From NCBI GenBank assembly GCA_002789915.1, contig PFUD01000082.1, positions 1-42,166 on the forward strand: DNA of 42,166 nt. Reading direction: 5' to 3'. Positions 32,903 to 42,166 of this stretch are shown here, one piece after another. The notes beneath the pieces are model-generated. The model was not told the DNA's origin and did not search any database. It saw nothing but the letters and a program-made list of their open reading frames with translations. Numbering within the stretch: the first letter of the stretch is position 1; each line of letters opens with the position of its first letter. The position numbers and the translations under genes were made by a program. This DNA comes from Comamonadaceae bacterium CG_4_9_14_3_um_filter_60_33. Its GTDB lineage: Bacteria; Pseudomonadota; Gammaproteobacteria; Burkholderiales; Burkholderiaceae_C.

Positions 32903-34456
32903 ATGACTCGCCGCCTGGTTTTAGGCCCCTTCAACCGCGTCGAGGGTGACCTGGAGGTGCAGCTTGACGTAGCCGATGGCCTGGTCAAAGCAGCCCGCGT
33001 CAACGCGCCGATGTTTCGCGGCTTTGAGCTGATGCTGGCTGGGCGCGAGCCGATGGACGCGCTCACCATCGTGCCGCGCATTTGCGGCATCTGCTCGGTG
33101 TCACAGTCGGTGGCAGCAGCGCGGGCGCTGGCCGATGCCTGCGGTGTGGTGGCGCCACCCAACGGCGAACTGGTCACCAACCTGATGCTGGCTTGCGAAA
33201 ACCTGGCCGACCACCTGACGCACTTTTATCTTTTCTTCATGCCCGATTTCACCAGCCCGGTGTATGCCGGGCGCAGATGGTATGCGCAAGCACAGCAGCG
33301 TTTTGCGGCACTGGCGGGCAGCCCTACTGGCGGGGGCTTGCACAGCCGCATGGCGCTGGCCGCGCGGGCACGCTGGTTTGAACTGGTCGGCACACTGGGC
33401 GGCAAATGGCCGCACACCGGCACCATTTTGCCGGGAGGTAGTGCCCGCGCTATCGAAGCCACCGAGCGCGTGCGCCTGCTGGCGCGGGTGCGCGAGATGC
33501 GCGCTTTTCTGGAGCAAACGCTGTTTGGCACACCGCTTGAGGAAGTGGCAGCACTGCACAGTCTGGCCGCACTGGAAGCTTGGCGTCAACGCGCGGCGGG
33601 CAGCGACCTGGCCTTGTTTTTGGACATTGCCGACGACACGGGTCTGGCCGCGCTGGGCCCGGGCCCGGGCCGCTATTTGAGCTACGGTGCCTATGCCCAA
33701 GCCGACGGCACACACGCATTTGCGCGGGGCGTGTGGAGCGCCGCTCAGCAAAGTGTATTGCCGCTAGACACCGATCAAATCACCGAAGACCCACGCCACG
33801 CCTGGTACGCCGAACCCTACGACGTCGATGTTGATGCCGCTGCCGACGCCAATACCTGTGCCAGTCCGAATGCCTTGCATCCCTCTGTGGGCAGCACACA
33901 GCCACAGGCCGACAAAGCCGGTGCCTACACCTGGAACAAAGCGCCACGTCTGGCTGGTCAGGTGCTTGAAACCGGCGCCATCGCCCGCCAACTGGTGGAT
34001 GGCCAGCCGCTGATCCGCGCCGCTGTGGCAGCGCGTGGTGGCTGCGTCAGCACCCGGGTGCTGGCACGGCTGCTGGAGGTGGCGCGCATCGTGCCCTTGA
34101 TGACGCAATGGCTGCAGGCCTTGCAGCCACATGCGCCGTTTTATGCGGCCCACACTTTGCCAGACAACGCCCAGGGCGTGGGCTTGACCGAAGCCGCGCG
34201 CGGTGCGCTGGGCCACTGGTTGCGTATTGAAAACGGGCGCTTGAGCCACTACCAGATCGTCGCCCCCACCAGCTGGAACTTTTCACCGCGCGACGCGGCA
34301 GGCACGCCCGGTGCGTTAGAGGCTGCGCTGGTCGGCGCCCCCTTGGACAACACGCTTGTGGTCAGCGCGTTGGGCGATGCCACCGGCAACACCAGCGTGG
34401 CGGTGCAGCACATCGTGCGTTCGTTCGACCCCTGCATGGTCTGCACCGTGCACTAA
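32903..34456 (+). CDS. hoxC: regulatory (H2-sensing) hydrogenase large subunit HoxC/HupV
   Basis: This is the [NiFe] active-site subunit of the H2 sensor (group 2b). The 517-residue chain has RICGIC (Cys61, Cys64) and ends exactly DPCMVCTVH. It therefore has both ligand pairs but no cleavable extension after the final His. That is a family hallmark and means no maturation protease is needed. The middle (about 300-335) includes an Asp/Ala-rich low-complexity stretch. It is transcribed with hoxB and hoxJ. Confidence 0.95.
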   Translation: MTRRLVLGPFNRVEGDLEVQLDVADGLVKAARVNAPMFRGFELMLAGREPMDALTIVPRICGICSVSQSVAAARALADACGVVAPPNGELVTNLMLACENLADHLTHFYLFFMPDFTSPVYAGRRWYAQAQQRFAALAGSPTGGGLHSRMALAARARWFELVGTLGGKWPHTGTILPGGSARAIEATERVRLLARVREMRAFLEQTLFGTPLEEVAALHSLAALEAWRQRAAGSDLALFLDIADDTGLAALGPGPGRYLSYGAYAQADGTHAFARGVWSAAQQSVLPLDTDQITEDPRHAWYAEPYDVDVDAAADANTCASPNALHPSVGSTQPQADKAGAYTWNKAPRLAGQVLETGAIARQLVDGQPLIRAAVAARGGCVSTRVLARLLEVARIVPLMTQWLQALQPHAPFYAAHTLPDNAQGVGLTEAARGALGHWLRIENGRLSHYQIVAPTSWNFSPRDAAGTPGALEAALVGAPLDNTLVVSALGDATGNTSVAVQHIVRSFDPCMVCTVH

Positions 34457-34475
34457 TTTCAAGACGTCTCAAGCC

Positions 34476-35861
34476 ATGCCAACGCGCTTGCCACCCGACT
34501 TGCAGTTGCCGCCCGAAGACCTCGAAGGCGTGGGTGACGACACCTGGCTCGACGTGATCCACAAGATGGAAGAGGTGTATTCCAAACTGGTCAGCGACGA
34601 GGTTGAGCTGGAACAAAAAAATGCCCAACTCGAACAGTCACAACAGTTCATTTTCAGCCTGCTTTCAAGCATGAGCGACGTGCTCATTGCCTGCAACCAG
34701 GATGGCCTGATTGAAGAGTCAAACGCCGCCCTGTGCGAACTGGTGGGCCGCAGCGAACAAGACCTGCGCGGCACGCCGGTACCCGATTTGCTGGCTGACG
34801 CGCAAAGCGTTCAGCGCTGGCAGTTGGCCATGTTCCACGCAACCACCCGTGAAGTGGCCGTGGTTGAACTCAATTTGCGCGATGCACCGGGCCAGACCGT
34901 GCCGGTGGACATGAGCTGCGCCCCACGCCACAACAGTAGCGGGCGCCAGGTGGGCTGGGTGCTGGTGGGGCGCCCGATGGGTGAACTCAAGCGCGCCTAC
35001 CACCAGCTACGCGAAGCCCACGATGCCCTCAAGTTGGCGCAGCAGCAACTGCTGCACGCTGAAAAAATGGCCTCGCTGGGCCGCCTGGTGGCCGGTGTGG
35101 CGCACGAGCTCAACAACCCAATCAGCTTTGTGCTGGGCAATGTGCATGTGCTACAGCGCTATGGCAGCCGCCTGGAGCGCTACCTGGGCGCTGTGCACCA
35201 GTTGGATTTGCCCGAATCAGTGCAAGCCTTACGCAAAGAATTGCGCATGGATGCCATCGTCAAAGACCTGCCGTCGCTGATGGAAGGCACGCTCGAAGGT
35301 GCTCAGCGCACGGCAGATATCGTCAATGGCCTGAAGCGCTTTTCAACCGCCAGCCAGGGTGAAGTCACCCAGGTCGAACTCAACGCCGTGGTGGAGCGCG
35401 CCATTCACTGGGTGCAAAAAGGCACAGCACCAAATTTTGAAATCCACTGGACGCACGGCCCCGATTGCCTTGTGAGCGGCAACGCCGGGCAACTGCTGCA
35501 AGTGATGATGAATTTGATTCAGAACGCCGCAGATGCTGCCAACAACACCAATGCCAACACGGCCACCGACGCTATCGAAGCCGCCAAGGCCTCCACGGCG
35601 GCGGCACCGCAACTGCGAATCACCCTGACGCTGCACGACGGGCAGGTGCAACTGCGCTTTGCCGACAACGGCCCGGGCATCGCGCCAGAGCACTTGTTGC
35701 GCATTTTTGACCCCTTTTTCACCACCAAAAGTGTCGGCAAAGGCACCGGGCTGGGCTTGTCGATCAGCTACGGCCTGGTCGAGCAGCATGGTGGCCGCCT
35801 GAGCTGCGCCAACCTGCCACAAGGCGGCGCCGAGTTCACCGTGACATTGCCCTGCGCATGA
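34476..35861 (+). CDS. hoxJ: H2-signalling histidine kinase HoxJ/HupT
   Basis: HoxJ receives the H2 signal from HoxBC and controls HoxA. The 461-residue soluble kinase has an N-terminal coiled coil (about 25-58), a PAS domain (about 58-165), a dimerisation helix with phospho-acceptor His210 (AGVAHELNNP), and an ATPase domain with NLIQNAADAA, DNGPGIAP, FTTKSVGKGTGLGLS and HGGRLS. An Asn/Thr/Ala-rich insert follows the N-box. No membrane helices are seen, as expected for a kinase using a cytoplasmic sensor. The start is ATG 34476, 19 nt after hoxC. Confidence 0.94.
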   Translation: MPTRLPPDLQLPPEDLEGVGDDTWLDVIHKMEEVYSKLVSDEVELEQKNAQLEQSQQFIFSLLSSMSDVLIACNQDGLIEESNAALCELVGRSEQDLRGTPVPDLLADAQSVQRWQLAMFHATTREVAVVELNLRDAPGQTVPVDMSCAPRHNSSGRQVGWVLVGRPMGELKRAYHQLREAHDALKLAQQQLLHAEKMASLGRLVAGVAHELNNPISFVLGNVHVLQRYGSRLERYLGAVHQLDLPESVQALRKELRMDAIVKDLPSLMEGTLEGAQRTADIVNGLKRFSTASQGEVTQVELNAVVERAIHWVQKGTAPNFEIHWTHGPDCLVSGNAGQLLQVMMNLIQNAADAANNTNANTATDAIEAAKASTAAAPQLRITLTLHDGQVQLRFADNGPGIAPEHLLRIFDPFFTTKSVGKGTGLGLSISYGLVEQHGGRLSCANLPQGGAEFTVTLPCA

Positions 35862-35871
35862 GCCGCAGGCA

Positions 35872-35906
35872 TAAAAAAACCCCGACAGCCTGCGCACATC
35901 GGGGTT
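35872..35906 (-). terminator. intrinsic terminator of icd
   Basis: Read on the minus strand, AACCCCGA-N13-TCGGGGTT forms an 8-bp stem followed by a run of T. The T-run exists only on this side, so the terminator acts on icd and not clearly on hoxJ. Confidence 0.85.
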
Positions 35907-35939
35907 GTATCAAGCCACCGCAGGTGGCCTGGATCGCTC

Positions 35940-37193
<1,254 letters not shown>

Positions 37194-37374
37194 GGACTTT
37201 GGTCTCCTGGGGTTGATCGATGATCGAGGTTCAGGCCAGCGGTCAAACTGACCCGTGTTTTTTAAACTTTTTTATTCTATTCTCAATAAATTACCAAAAA
37301 CTGTCACGACTGCACCACCAACGATAACATCCGTCGCATTCAGCCCAATGCTTGTTTTGCGTCAAAATCAGGCC

Positions 37375-37827
37375 ATGAGCCAATTACGCGCCTTTTTGCT
37401 GATCGTTGCACTGCTCTTTACGGGCAGCAGTTTTGCCCAGGACGCCCCGCAAATAAACTTGCAGCGGGTCAAGCTCACGGCCGGCATGTACCTGATTGAC
37501 ACCCAGGTGGCGGTCACGCCCGAGCAGCGCAACACTGGCCTCATGCACCGCAGCCAAATGCCGCAGACGGAAGGCATGCTGTTTGTCTTCGAGCAAGCCG
37601 GTCAACAATGCTTCTGGATGAAAAACACCCTGCTGCCCCTGACGGCAGCTTTTGTGGCGGACGATGGCACCATCGTCAACCTGGCCGACATGGCACCGCA
37701 AACCCTGGACTCCCATTGTTCGGCCAAACCGGTGCGTTTTGTGCTGGAAATGAACCAGGGCTGGTTTGCCCAAAAGGGCATCAAGGCGGGCTTCAAGCTC
37801 GCCGGCCCGCCGTTTGCACCCCGCTGA
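37375..37827 (+). CDS. DUF192 family exported protein
   Basis: This small secreted or periplasmic protein has unknown function. The start MSQLRAFLLIVALLFTGSSFAQD is a classic signal peptide with a likely cleavage site after about residue 20, which supports ATG 37375 over upstream in-frame starts. The DUF192 core has TGLMHRSQMPQTEGMLFVFE and CFWMKNTLLPLTAAFV, ending with FVLEMNQGWFAQKGIKAG. It has 150 residues. Its stop overlaps the hslR start, so the two are probably cotranscribed. Confidence 0.87.
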   Translation: MSQLRAFLLIVALLFTGSSFAQDAPQINLQRVKLTAGMYLIDTQVAVTPEQRNTGLMHRSQMPQTEGMLFVFEQAGQQCFWMKNTLLPLTAAFVADDGTIVNLADMAPQTLDSHCSAKPVRFVLEMNQGWFAQKGIKAGFKLAGPPFAPR

Positions 37828-38243
37828 TGGAACGTCTGCGCATTGACAAATGGTTGTGGGCAGCGCGTTTTTACAAGACGCGCACCTTGGCCAGCGAAGA
37901 AATCGACAAGGGTCGGGTGCAAGTGAATGGCGTGGTCGTCAAGCCCGCACGCGAACTCAAGGCGGGCGACAGCGTGCTGCTGCGCAATGGCCCAGTCAGC
38001 CGCACCGTGACGGTGCAGGCCATCAGCGACAAGCGCGGCCCGGCGCCAGTGGCCGCCCTACTCTACAAAGAAACCGAAGATTCCATCCGGCAGCGCCAAC
38101 AAGCGGCTGAACAGCGTCGTCTGGCACCCGAACCGGCCTTGAGCCTGAGCCAGGGCCGCCCCACCAAACGCGACCGGCGCAACACCGAACAACTGCGCCA
38201 GCATGGCTGGGACGAGCGCTGGAGCGCCAGCCTCAAGCCCTGA
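37827..38243 (+). CDS. hslR: S4-domain ribosome-rescue protein Hsp15 (HslR)
   Basis: Hsp15 binds blocked 50S subunits that still carry peptidyl-tRNA. The 138-residue protein has an S4 RNA-binding domain at its N-terminus (MERLRIDKWLWAARFYKTR, then GRVQVNGVVVKPARELKAGD) and a basic C-terminal tail (GRPTKRDRRN). ATG 37827 shares its A with the stop of the DUF192 gene. Length and order agree with the family. The 51-nt gap to the convergent lrp-like gene has only a weak 5-bp hairpin. Confidence 0.9.
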   Translation: MERLRIDKWLWAARFYKTRTLASEEIDKGRVQVNGVVVKPARELKAGDSVLLRNGPVSRTVTVQAISDKRGPAPVAALLYKETEDSIRQRQQAAEQRRLAPEPALSLSQGRPTKRDRRNTEQLRQHGWDERWSASLKP

Positions 38244-38294
38244 TGTCTTGTTGCCGTCATGGCAAGTTAGTGATCCGAGATCATGAAAAAAACA

Positions 38295-38771
38295 TCATTG
38301 CGAGCCAAACGTGATGTTCATGATGGCGGTGTCTTTCACTTCTTCCATCACCACATAGCTGTGCGATTGCGAGGGCACCGGGATTTTCTGCAGGATGCTG
38401 CTCAACAACTCACGGTAGTCCGGCATGGCATTGAGCCGCGCTTTCACCAGGTAATCAAAGTTGCCTGACACCAGGTAACACGCCATCACCTCGGGCATGT
38501 GCAGCAGCGCCTTGCGCACTTGGTCAAACACGTCGCCCGACTTGGTGGCGAGCGTGATTTCAACAAACACCAGCAGCGTTTTACCAACCGACTTGGGGTC
38601 AATCTGGGCGTGGTAGCCGGTGATGACGCCGCTGCGCTCCATGCGCCGCACGCGTTCGGCGCAGGGTGAGGTCGAGAGCCCGATCTTCTCGCCCAGTTCA
38701 GTCATCGAAATGCGGCCCTGGCGCTGCAGGATGTCGAGTATTTTTTTGTCGATGCGGTCGAGTTCAGCCAT
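38295..38771 (-). CDS. lrp: Lrp/AsnC family transcriptional regulator
   Basis: This is an amino-acid-responsive regulator. The 158-residue chain has an N-terminal helix-turn-helix (LDRIDKKILDILQ, then GLSTSPCAERVRRME) and a C-terminal RAM/ACT-like ligand domain (VSGNFDYLVKARLNAM). It closely resembles Lrp itself. Divergent placement from dadA suggests it controls D-amino-acid or alanine catabolism, as Lrp-type proteins do in other proteobacteria. The start ATG is at 38771, with a T-rich leader and no strong ribosome-binding site. Confidence 0.9.
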   Translation of the reverse strand: MAELDRIDKKILDILQRQGRISMTELGEKIGLSTSPCAERVRRMERSGVITGYHAQIDPKSVGKTLLVFVEITLATKSGDVFDQVRKALLHMPEVMACYLVSGNFDYLVKARLNAMPDYRELLSSILQKIPVPSQSHSYVVMEEVKDTAIMNITFGSQ

Positions 38772-38810
38772 TTTTTTGGTTTGGGTTGGATTTTTCAGTG
38801 CCAGTTTATA

Positions 38811-38855
38811 TTTTCTGCTGAAATCTCTACTTAAAACAACAAAATTTCCTGCTAA
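38811..38855. promoter_or_regulatory. repeated motif in the lrp-dadA divergent region
   Basis: TTTTCTGCTGA (38811-38821) and TTTCCTGCTAA (38845-38855) are near-identical, 34 bp apart, in the 129-nt AT-rich divergent gap. The first sits inside an almost perfect palindrome, TTTCTGCTGAAA. They are candidate Lrp contacts only. Confidence 0.3.
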
Positions 38856-38900
38856 TGCTTATCTAAACTGCTCGAATCAACGGTTAACAGTGAGGTTCGC

Positions 38901-40214
38901 ATGAAAGTTATTGTCTTGGGTGCTGGTGTGATCGGTACATCAACGGCTTACGCCCTGGCCCGCGCCGGGGCTGAGGTGACGGTGCTGGAGCGTCAGCCTG
39001 GTGCAGCGCTGGAAACGAGTTTTGCCAATGCCGGCCAGGTCTCGCCCGGCTACTCGACGCCCTGGGCAGCACCCGGCATTCCGCTCAAAGCGCTCAAATG
39101 GCTGTTTCAAAAACATGCGCCGCTGGCCTTGCGCGCTGACGGATCACTGTTCCAGTTGCGCTGGCTGGCAGCCATGCTGGCCAACTGCACGCCGGCGCGC
39201 TACGCCATCAACAAGGAACGCATGATGCGCGTATCAGAGTACAGCCGCGCCTGCCTGCAGCAACTGCGTGCCGACACCGGCATTCAGTACGAGCAGCGCA
39301 CCGGCGGCACGCTACAGGTATTTCGTACGCAGGCGCAGCTTGATGCCGTGACGCGCGACCTGGAGGTGCTGCGCGCCTGCGGTGTAGCCCATGAAGTGCT
39401 CGACCGCGCCGGGCTGGCCCGGGTTGAGCCCGCGCTGGCCCACACGCAAGACCGGTTGCTTGGCGGCTTGTGGCTGCCCCGTGATGAAACCGGCGACTGC
39501 TTTCAATTTACCCAACAGTTGGCAGAGAAGGCACGGCAATTGGGCGTGCAGTTCCGCTACGGCGTTGATGTGAAGCAGTTGCTCAGCGACGGTCAGAGCC
39601 TGCAGGGCGTGCAACTGGCCGGGCCTGAGGCAGAAGTCATCAAGGCCGACAAATATGTGCTGGCGCTGGGCAGCTACACGCGCCAACTGGTGCGGCCGCT
39701 GGGGCTTGACCTGCCGGTGTACCCGGTCAAGGGCTATTCGCTGACTGTGCCTTTGTTGGACGCCAGCCTGGCACCGCAATCGACCGTGCTGGATGAAACC
39801 TACAAGGTGGCAATCACCCGCTTTGACAATCGCATCCGCGTCGGCGGCATGGCTGAGTTGTGCGGTTTTGACCTGACGCTCAACCCCAAGCGCCGCGCCA
39901 CGTTAGAGATGGTCACGGCCGACCTGTTCCCAGGTGGCGACCTGCCCAAAGCCGAGTTCTGGACCGGGCTGCGCCCGCAAACACCCGATGGCACACCCAT
40001 CATCGGCGCTACCCGGCAGTATCCCAACCTGTTTTTGAATACCGGCCACGGCACGCTGGGCTGGACCATGGCCAGCGGCTCCGGGCAATTGTTGGCCGAT
40101 CTGGTCACCGGACGACAGCCCGCCATCAGCACCGAAGGTCTGGCGCTCGACCGCTACAGCGCGTCTGCACCAGTGCGCAGCCCGCCCAAGCGGGCCGTGA
40201 ACGCCTCTGCCTGA
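38901..40214 (+). CDS. dadA: D-amino acid dehydrogenase small subunit DadA
   Basis: This FAD-dependent, membrane-associated enzyme oxidises D-amino acids (chiefly D-alanine) to 2-oxo acids and feeds electrons to the respiratory chain. The 437-residue protein has the N-terminal dinucleotide-binding motif [16 protein letters not shown], then [22 protein letters not shown], a conserved DadA block, and [14 protein letters not shown] and [16 protein letters not shown] near the C-terminus. No dadX racemase gene is adjacent. It is divergent from the lrp-like gene and convergent with phaC. Confidence 0.94.
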   Translation: MKVIVLGAGVIGTSTAYALARAGAEVTVLERQPGAALETSFANAGQVSPGYSTPWAAPGIPLKALKWLFQKHAPLALRADGSLFQLRWLAAMLANCTPARYAINKERMMRVSEYSRACLQQLRADTGIQYEQRTGGTLQVFRTQAQLDAVTRDLEVLRACGVAHEVLDRAGLARVEPALAHTQDRLLGGLWLPRDETGDCFQFTQQLAEKARQLGVQFRYGVDVKQLLSDGQSLQGVQLAGPEAEVIKADKYVLALGSYTRQLVRPLGLDLPVYPVKGYSLTVPLLDASLAPQSTVLDETYKVAITRFDNRIRVGGMAELCGFDLTLNPKRRATLEMVTADLFPGGDLPKAEFWTGLRPQTPDGTPIIGATRQYPNLFLNTGHGTLGWTMASGSGQLLADLVTGRQPAISTEGLALDRYSASAPVRSPPKRAVNASA

Positions 40215-40229
40215 GTCCATTCAAAGGCA

Positions 40230-40257
40230 ATCGCGGCGAGGGCGCCGCTCCCACGGA
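40230..40257. repeat. REP-like palindrome between dadA and phaC
   Basis: ATCGCGGCGAGGGCGCCGCTCCCAC-type sequence contains a GCGGCG-AGGG-CGCCGC hairpin. It resembles intergenic REP units (GTGGGAGCGGC...GCCGCGAT) known from pseudomonads and relatives. Its position between converging stop codons is typical of REPs. No T-run is present. Confidence 0.5.
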
Positions 40258-40278
40258 AGCACCGCCCAAGCTCAATCG

Positions 40279-42024
40279 CTATTTCTCCAGCACATATGTG
40301 CCCGGCGCATCCGCCAGCGCCGGAAATTGGCGGCTGGTGGTGGCGTAGGCACTCACCATGTCACCGGTGCGCGCATGCAGCCAGGCAGTCCAGTCAGGCC
40401 ACCAGCTTCCGGGCTTTTTCTCGGCTTGGGCAAGCCAGTGCTCTGAATCGTCATTGGCCTCGGGCTCGGCCACCCAGTAACTCCGCTTGGGCGGGCTCAC
40501 CGGCGGATTGACGATGCCCAGAATATGCCCTGAGGTCGAGCGGACAAAGCGCACCGGGGCTTCCGGATGGATATCGCGGCGGATCAGATAACACTGTTGC
40601 CAGGGCGCAATGTGGTCTTCCTCGGCGGTCACCGCGTACAGAGGCTGCGTGATGCGGTTCAGGTCGATCGACTCGCCGCCAATGGTGAGTTGGTCGCGCT
40701 TGACCAGATTATTGTGCAAGTACATCTCGCGCAGGTAGTAAGAATGCATGGCCTCTGGCATGCGCGTGGTGTCGGTGTTCCAGAACAGCACATCGAACGG
40801 CGGCAGTTGCTCGCCCATGAGGTAGCTCTTCACCCAATAATGCCAGATCAGGCTGTTGGAGCGCAGCAAGCGGAACGCACCCGCCATCTCCTCGCCGTCC
40901 AGATAACCTTTTTTGGCCATCAGGTCCTCCAGCGCGCTGATGCAGGGCTCGTCAATGAAGACCTCGATCTCGCCCGGATGCGAAAAATCGGTCAGCGAGG
41001 TCAATAACGTCCAGTGCGCCACCGGCATTTGGTCTGCGCCATAGTGCTTGTTGGACCAGGCCATGTAGGTAGCAGCCAGGGTGCCACCAATGCAATAGCC
41101 CACCAGATGCACCTGTGGCACCTTGCAGAATTCAGCGGTGATGTTGACCAGTTCGTTGATGCCATCTTGCAGGTAGTCGTCAAAACGAACATCACGCATG
41201 TCGGCGGTCGGATTTTTCCAACTGCTGATGAACACCGAAAAGCCCTGGTCGGTCAGGTGTTTGACCATGCTCTTTTGCGCCGTCATGTCAAGAATATAGA
41301 ACTTGTTGATCCATGGCGTGACGATCAAAATAGGCATCTCGCGCACTTGCTTGGTGGTGGGCGCATAGTGGATCAACTCGACCAACCGGTTGCGAAAAAT
41401 CACCTTTCCGGGCGTGATGGCCAGGTCCTTGCCCACGGTAAAGGCATCAGGCTCGACCATCTGGATGTTTTTGGCGGTCACATCACGCAAGAAATTTTTG
41501 AAGCCTTCTTGCAGGCTCGCACCTTGGGTTTCCTTGGCGCGGGCCATGGCCTGCGGGTTGAGCCAGAAGAAATTGGTGGGTGCCAGCATGTTGAGCCAGT
41601 TGCGCTGCCAGAAAGCGGCCTGGCGCCGCGCGTGGCCGGACAAGCCAGGGGTCTCCAACTGGATTGCTTGCAATCGGTGGGAAAACGTCAAATACCATTC
41701 CTTGAGAATATCCCAGGGGGCCGATTCGGTCCAGATCGGATCGGCAAAACGGGCATCTGCCGGGTTCTGCTCAAACACTTCATGGGCAAGCATGCCGAGC
41801 ATGTGCCGGGCAGCGTGGTCATACAGGGCAATCACATCAGCAGAGACGTCATCCACTGCCCGAATGAAGTCCTTCGGGTGCAGCATCAGCGCCACTTGGG
41901 CATTGATTTGCGAGGACACCATGCCGAAAGGATCGGCCTGCTTGTTGATGGCCCGAATGGCCGCTTCAAGCGGTGCCAGGCTGGTGTTTTCAACCCCTTC
42001 AAGGGTAATTTGACGATTGGGCAT
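40279..42024 (-). CDS. phaC: class I poly(3-hydroxyalkanoate) synthase PhaC
   Basis: PhaC polymerises 3-hydroxyacyl-CoA into storage polyester at granule surfaces. The 581-residue protein is of class I length. The lipase-box-like GYCIGG has the catalytic Cys at about residue 311. The other triad members are Asp in AEEDHIAPW and His in SGHILGIVNPP. Also typical are TPWINKFYILDM and FWNTDTTRMPEAMHSYYLR. ATG 42024 is chosen because GGAGG lies 9 nt upstream; in-frame upstream starts at 42054 and 42072 lack this. No phaA or phaB is adjacent. Confidence 0.95.
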   Translation of the reverse strand: MPNRQITLEGVENTSLAPLEAAIRAINKQADPFGMVSSQINAQVALMLHPKDFIRAVDDVSADVIALYDHAARHMLGMLAHEVFEQNPADARFADPIWTESAPWDILKEWYLTFSHRLQAIQLETPGLSGHARRQAAFWQRNWLNMLAPTNFFWLNPQAMARAKETQGASLQEGFKNFLRDVTAKNIQMVEPDAFTVGKDLAITPGKVIFRNRLVELIHYAPTTKQVREMPILIVTPWINKFYILDMTAQKSMVKHLTDQGFSVFISSWKNPTADMRDVRFDDYLQDGINELVNITAEFCKVPQVHLVGYCIGGTLAATYMAWSNKHYGADQMPVAHWTLLTSLTDFSHPGEIEVFIDEPCISALEDLMAKKGYLDGEEMAGAFRLLRSNSLIWHYWVKSYLMGEQLPPFDVLFWNTDTTRMPEAMHSYYLREMYLHNNLVKRDQLTIGGESIDLNRITQPLYAVTAEEDHIAPWQQCYLIRRDIHPEAPVRFVRSTSGHILGIVNPPVSPPKRSYWVAEPEANDDSEHWLAQAEKKPGSWWPDWTAWLHARTGDMVSAYATTSRQFPALADAPGTYVLEK

Positions 42025-42070
42025 GATGGCGAACCTCCGTTGTGATGACAACATATTACTCCGCTCGTCC

Positions 42071-42107
42071 AAAAGAAAAGCCCCACATAAATCAATACAT
42101 GGGGCTT
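42071..42107 (-). terminator. intrinsic terminator after tRNA-Ser
   Basis: On the minus strand an 8-bp stem (AAGCCCCA paired with TGGGGCTT) is followed by TTTTCTTTT, directly after the tRNA 3' end. It lies between the tRNA and phaC and should isolate phaC from tRNA transcription. Confidence 0.85.
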
Positions 42108-42111
42108 ATTT

Positions 42112-42166
42112 TGGCGGAAACGGAGGGATTCGAACCCTCGATGAGGCTCTACACCCCATACTCCCT
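42112..42166 (-). tRNA. tRNA-Ser, 3' part (5' part outside window)
   Basis: Read on the minus strand, this is the 3' end of a tRNA: encoded CCA at 42112-42114, the T-arm GAGGGTTCGAATCCCTC with the invariant GTTCGAATC, and a long variable arm of a class II tRNA. The sequence leaving the window resembles the end of the anticodon stem of tRNA-Ser(GCU), but the anticodon itself is not visible. The serine identity is therefore inferred from the arm and acceptor sequence. Confidence 0.8.

Noticed and set aside
35872-35906. terminator for hoxJ on the plus strand
   Set aside because: The hairpin is symmetric, but the bases after it on the plus strand are not T-rich; the T-run lies on the icd side only.
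41014-42045. 343-codon open frame on the plus strand opposite phaC
   Set aside because: It is the antisense shadow of an unambiguous PHA synthase and encodes no recognisable domain.

Overview
The window looks like chromosomal DNA from a high-GC betaproteobacterium, probably Burkholderiales and close to the Comamonadaceae. This is inferred from the dnaG-rpoD order, a sigma-70 with a long Lys/Ala-rich N-terminus, the class I PHA synthase, and a hydrogen-uptake locus arranged much like the hyp-hoxABCJ block of Cupriavidus. No marker here fixes genus or species.

Layout. 1-3657: the end of dnaG and complete rpoD. 3672-4205: a lone Rieske protein. 4314-7436: a nickel module, with ECF importer nikMN-nikQ-nikO on the plus strand and the regulator gene nikR facing it. 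7437-7641: a control region with a candidate NikR operator, two adjoining perfect palindromes and a near-consensus sigma-54 promoter. 7642-14092: a Hyb-type membrane-bound [NiFe] hydrogenase (hybO-A-B-C) with protease hybD and chaperones hybG and hybE. 14093-14388: non-coding DNA with a 96-nt inverted repeat and a heptamer tandem repeat. 14389-27675: a hemerythrin gene, hypA, hypB, hypF, hypC, hypD, two nuclease-like genes, hypE, hypX and the NtrC-type activator gene hoxA. 27672-30497 (minus): a GGDEF-EAL protein. 30559-35861: hupK/hoxV-like, then hoxB, hoxC and hoxJ, forming an H2-sensing relay. 35872-42166: housekeeping genes icd, a DUF192 gene, hslR, an lrp-like gene, dadA and phaC, then a partial tRNA-Ser.

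How it works together (inference from families and order). NikMNQO imports nickel and NikR senses it. HypABCDEF build the Ni-Fe(CN)2CO site, and HypX can supply CO under air. HybD trims the large subunit. HybOABC oxidises periplasmic H2 and passes electrons to quinone. HoxBC senses H2 and acts through kinase HoxJ on HoxA, which fits the sigma-54 promoter before hybO.

The most unusual feature is a two-gene nuclease cassette between hypD and hypE: a DUF262/DUF1524/DUF5655 (GmrSD-like) protein and a YhcG-like DUF1016 PD-(D/E)XK nuclease. Its base composition looks lower in GC and its last gene overlaps the hypE start by 8 nt. Other notable points are a hemerythrin with a full iron-ligand set behind a TTAGCCA repeat, a Tat-like motif at the HybE C-terminus, and a c-di-GMP gene splitting hoxA from hoxBCJ.
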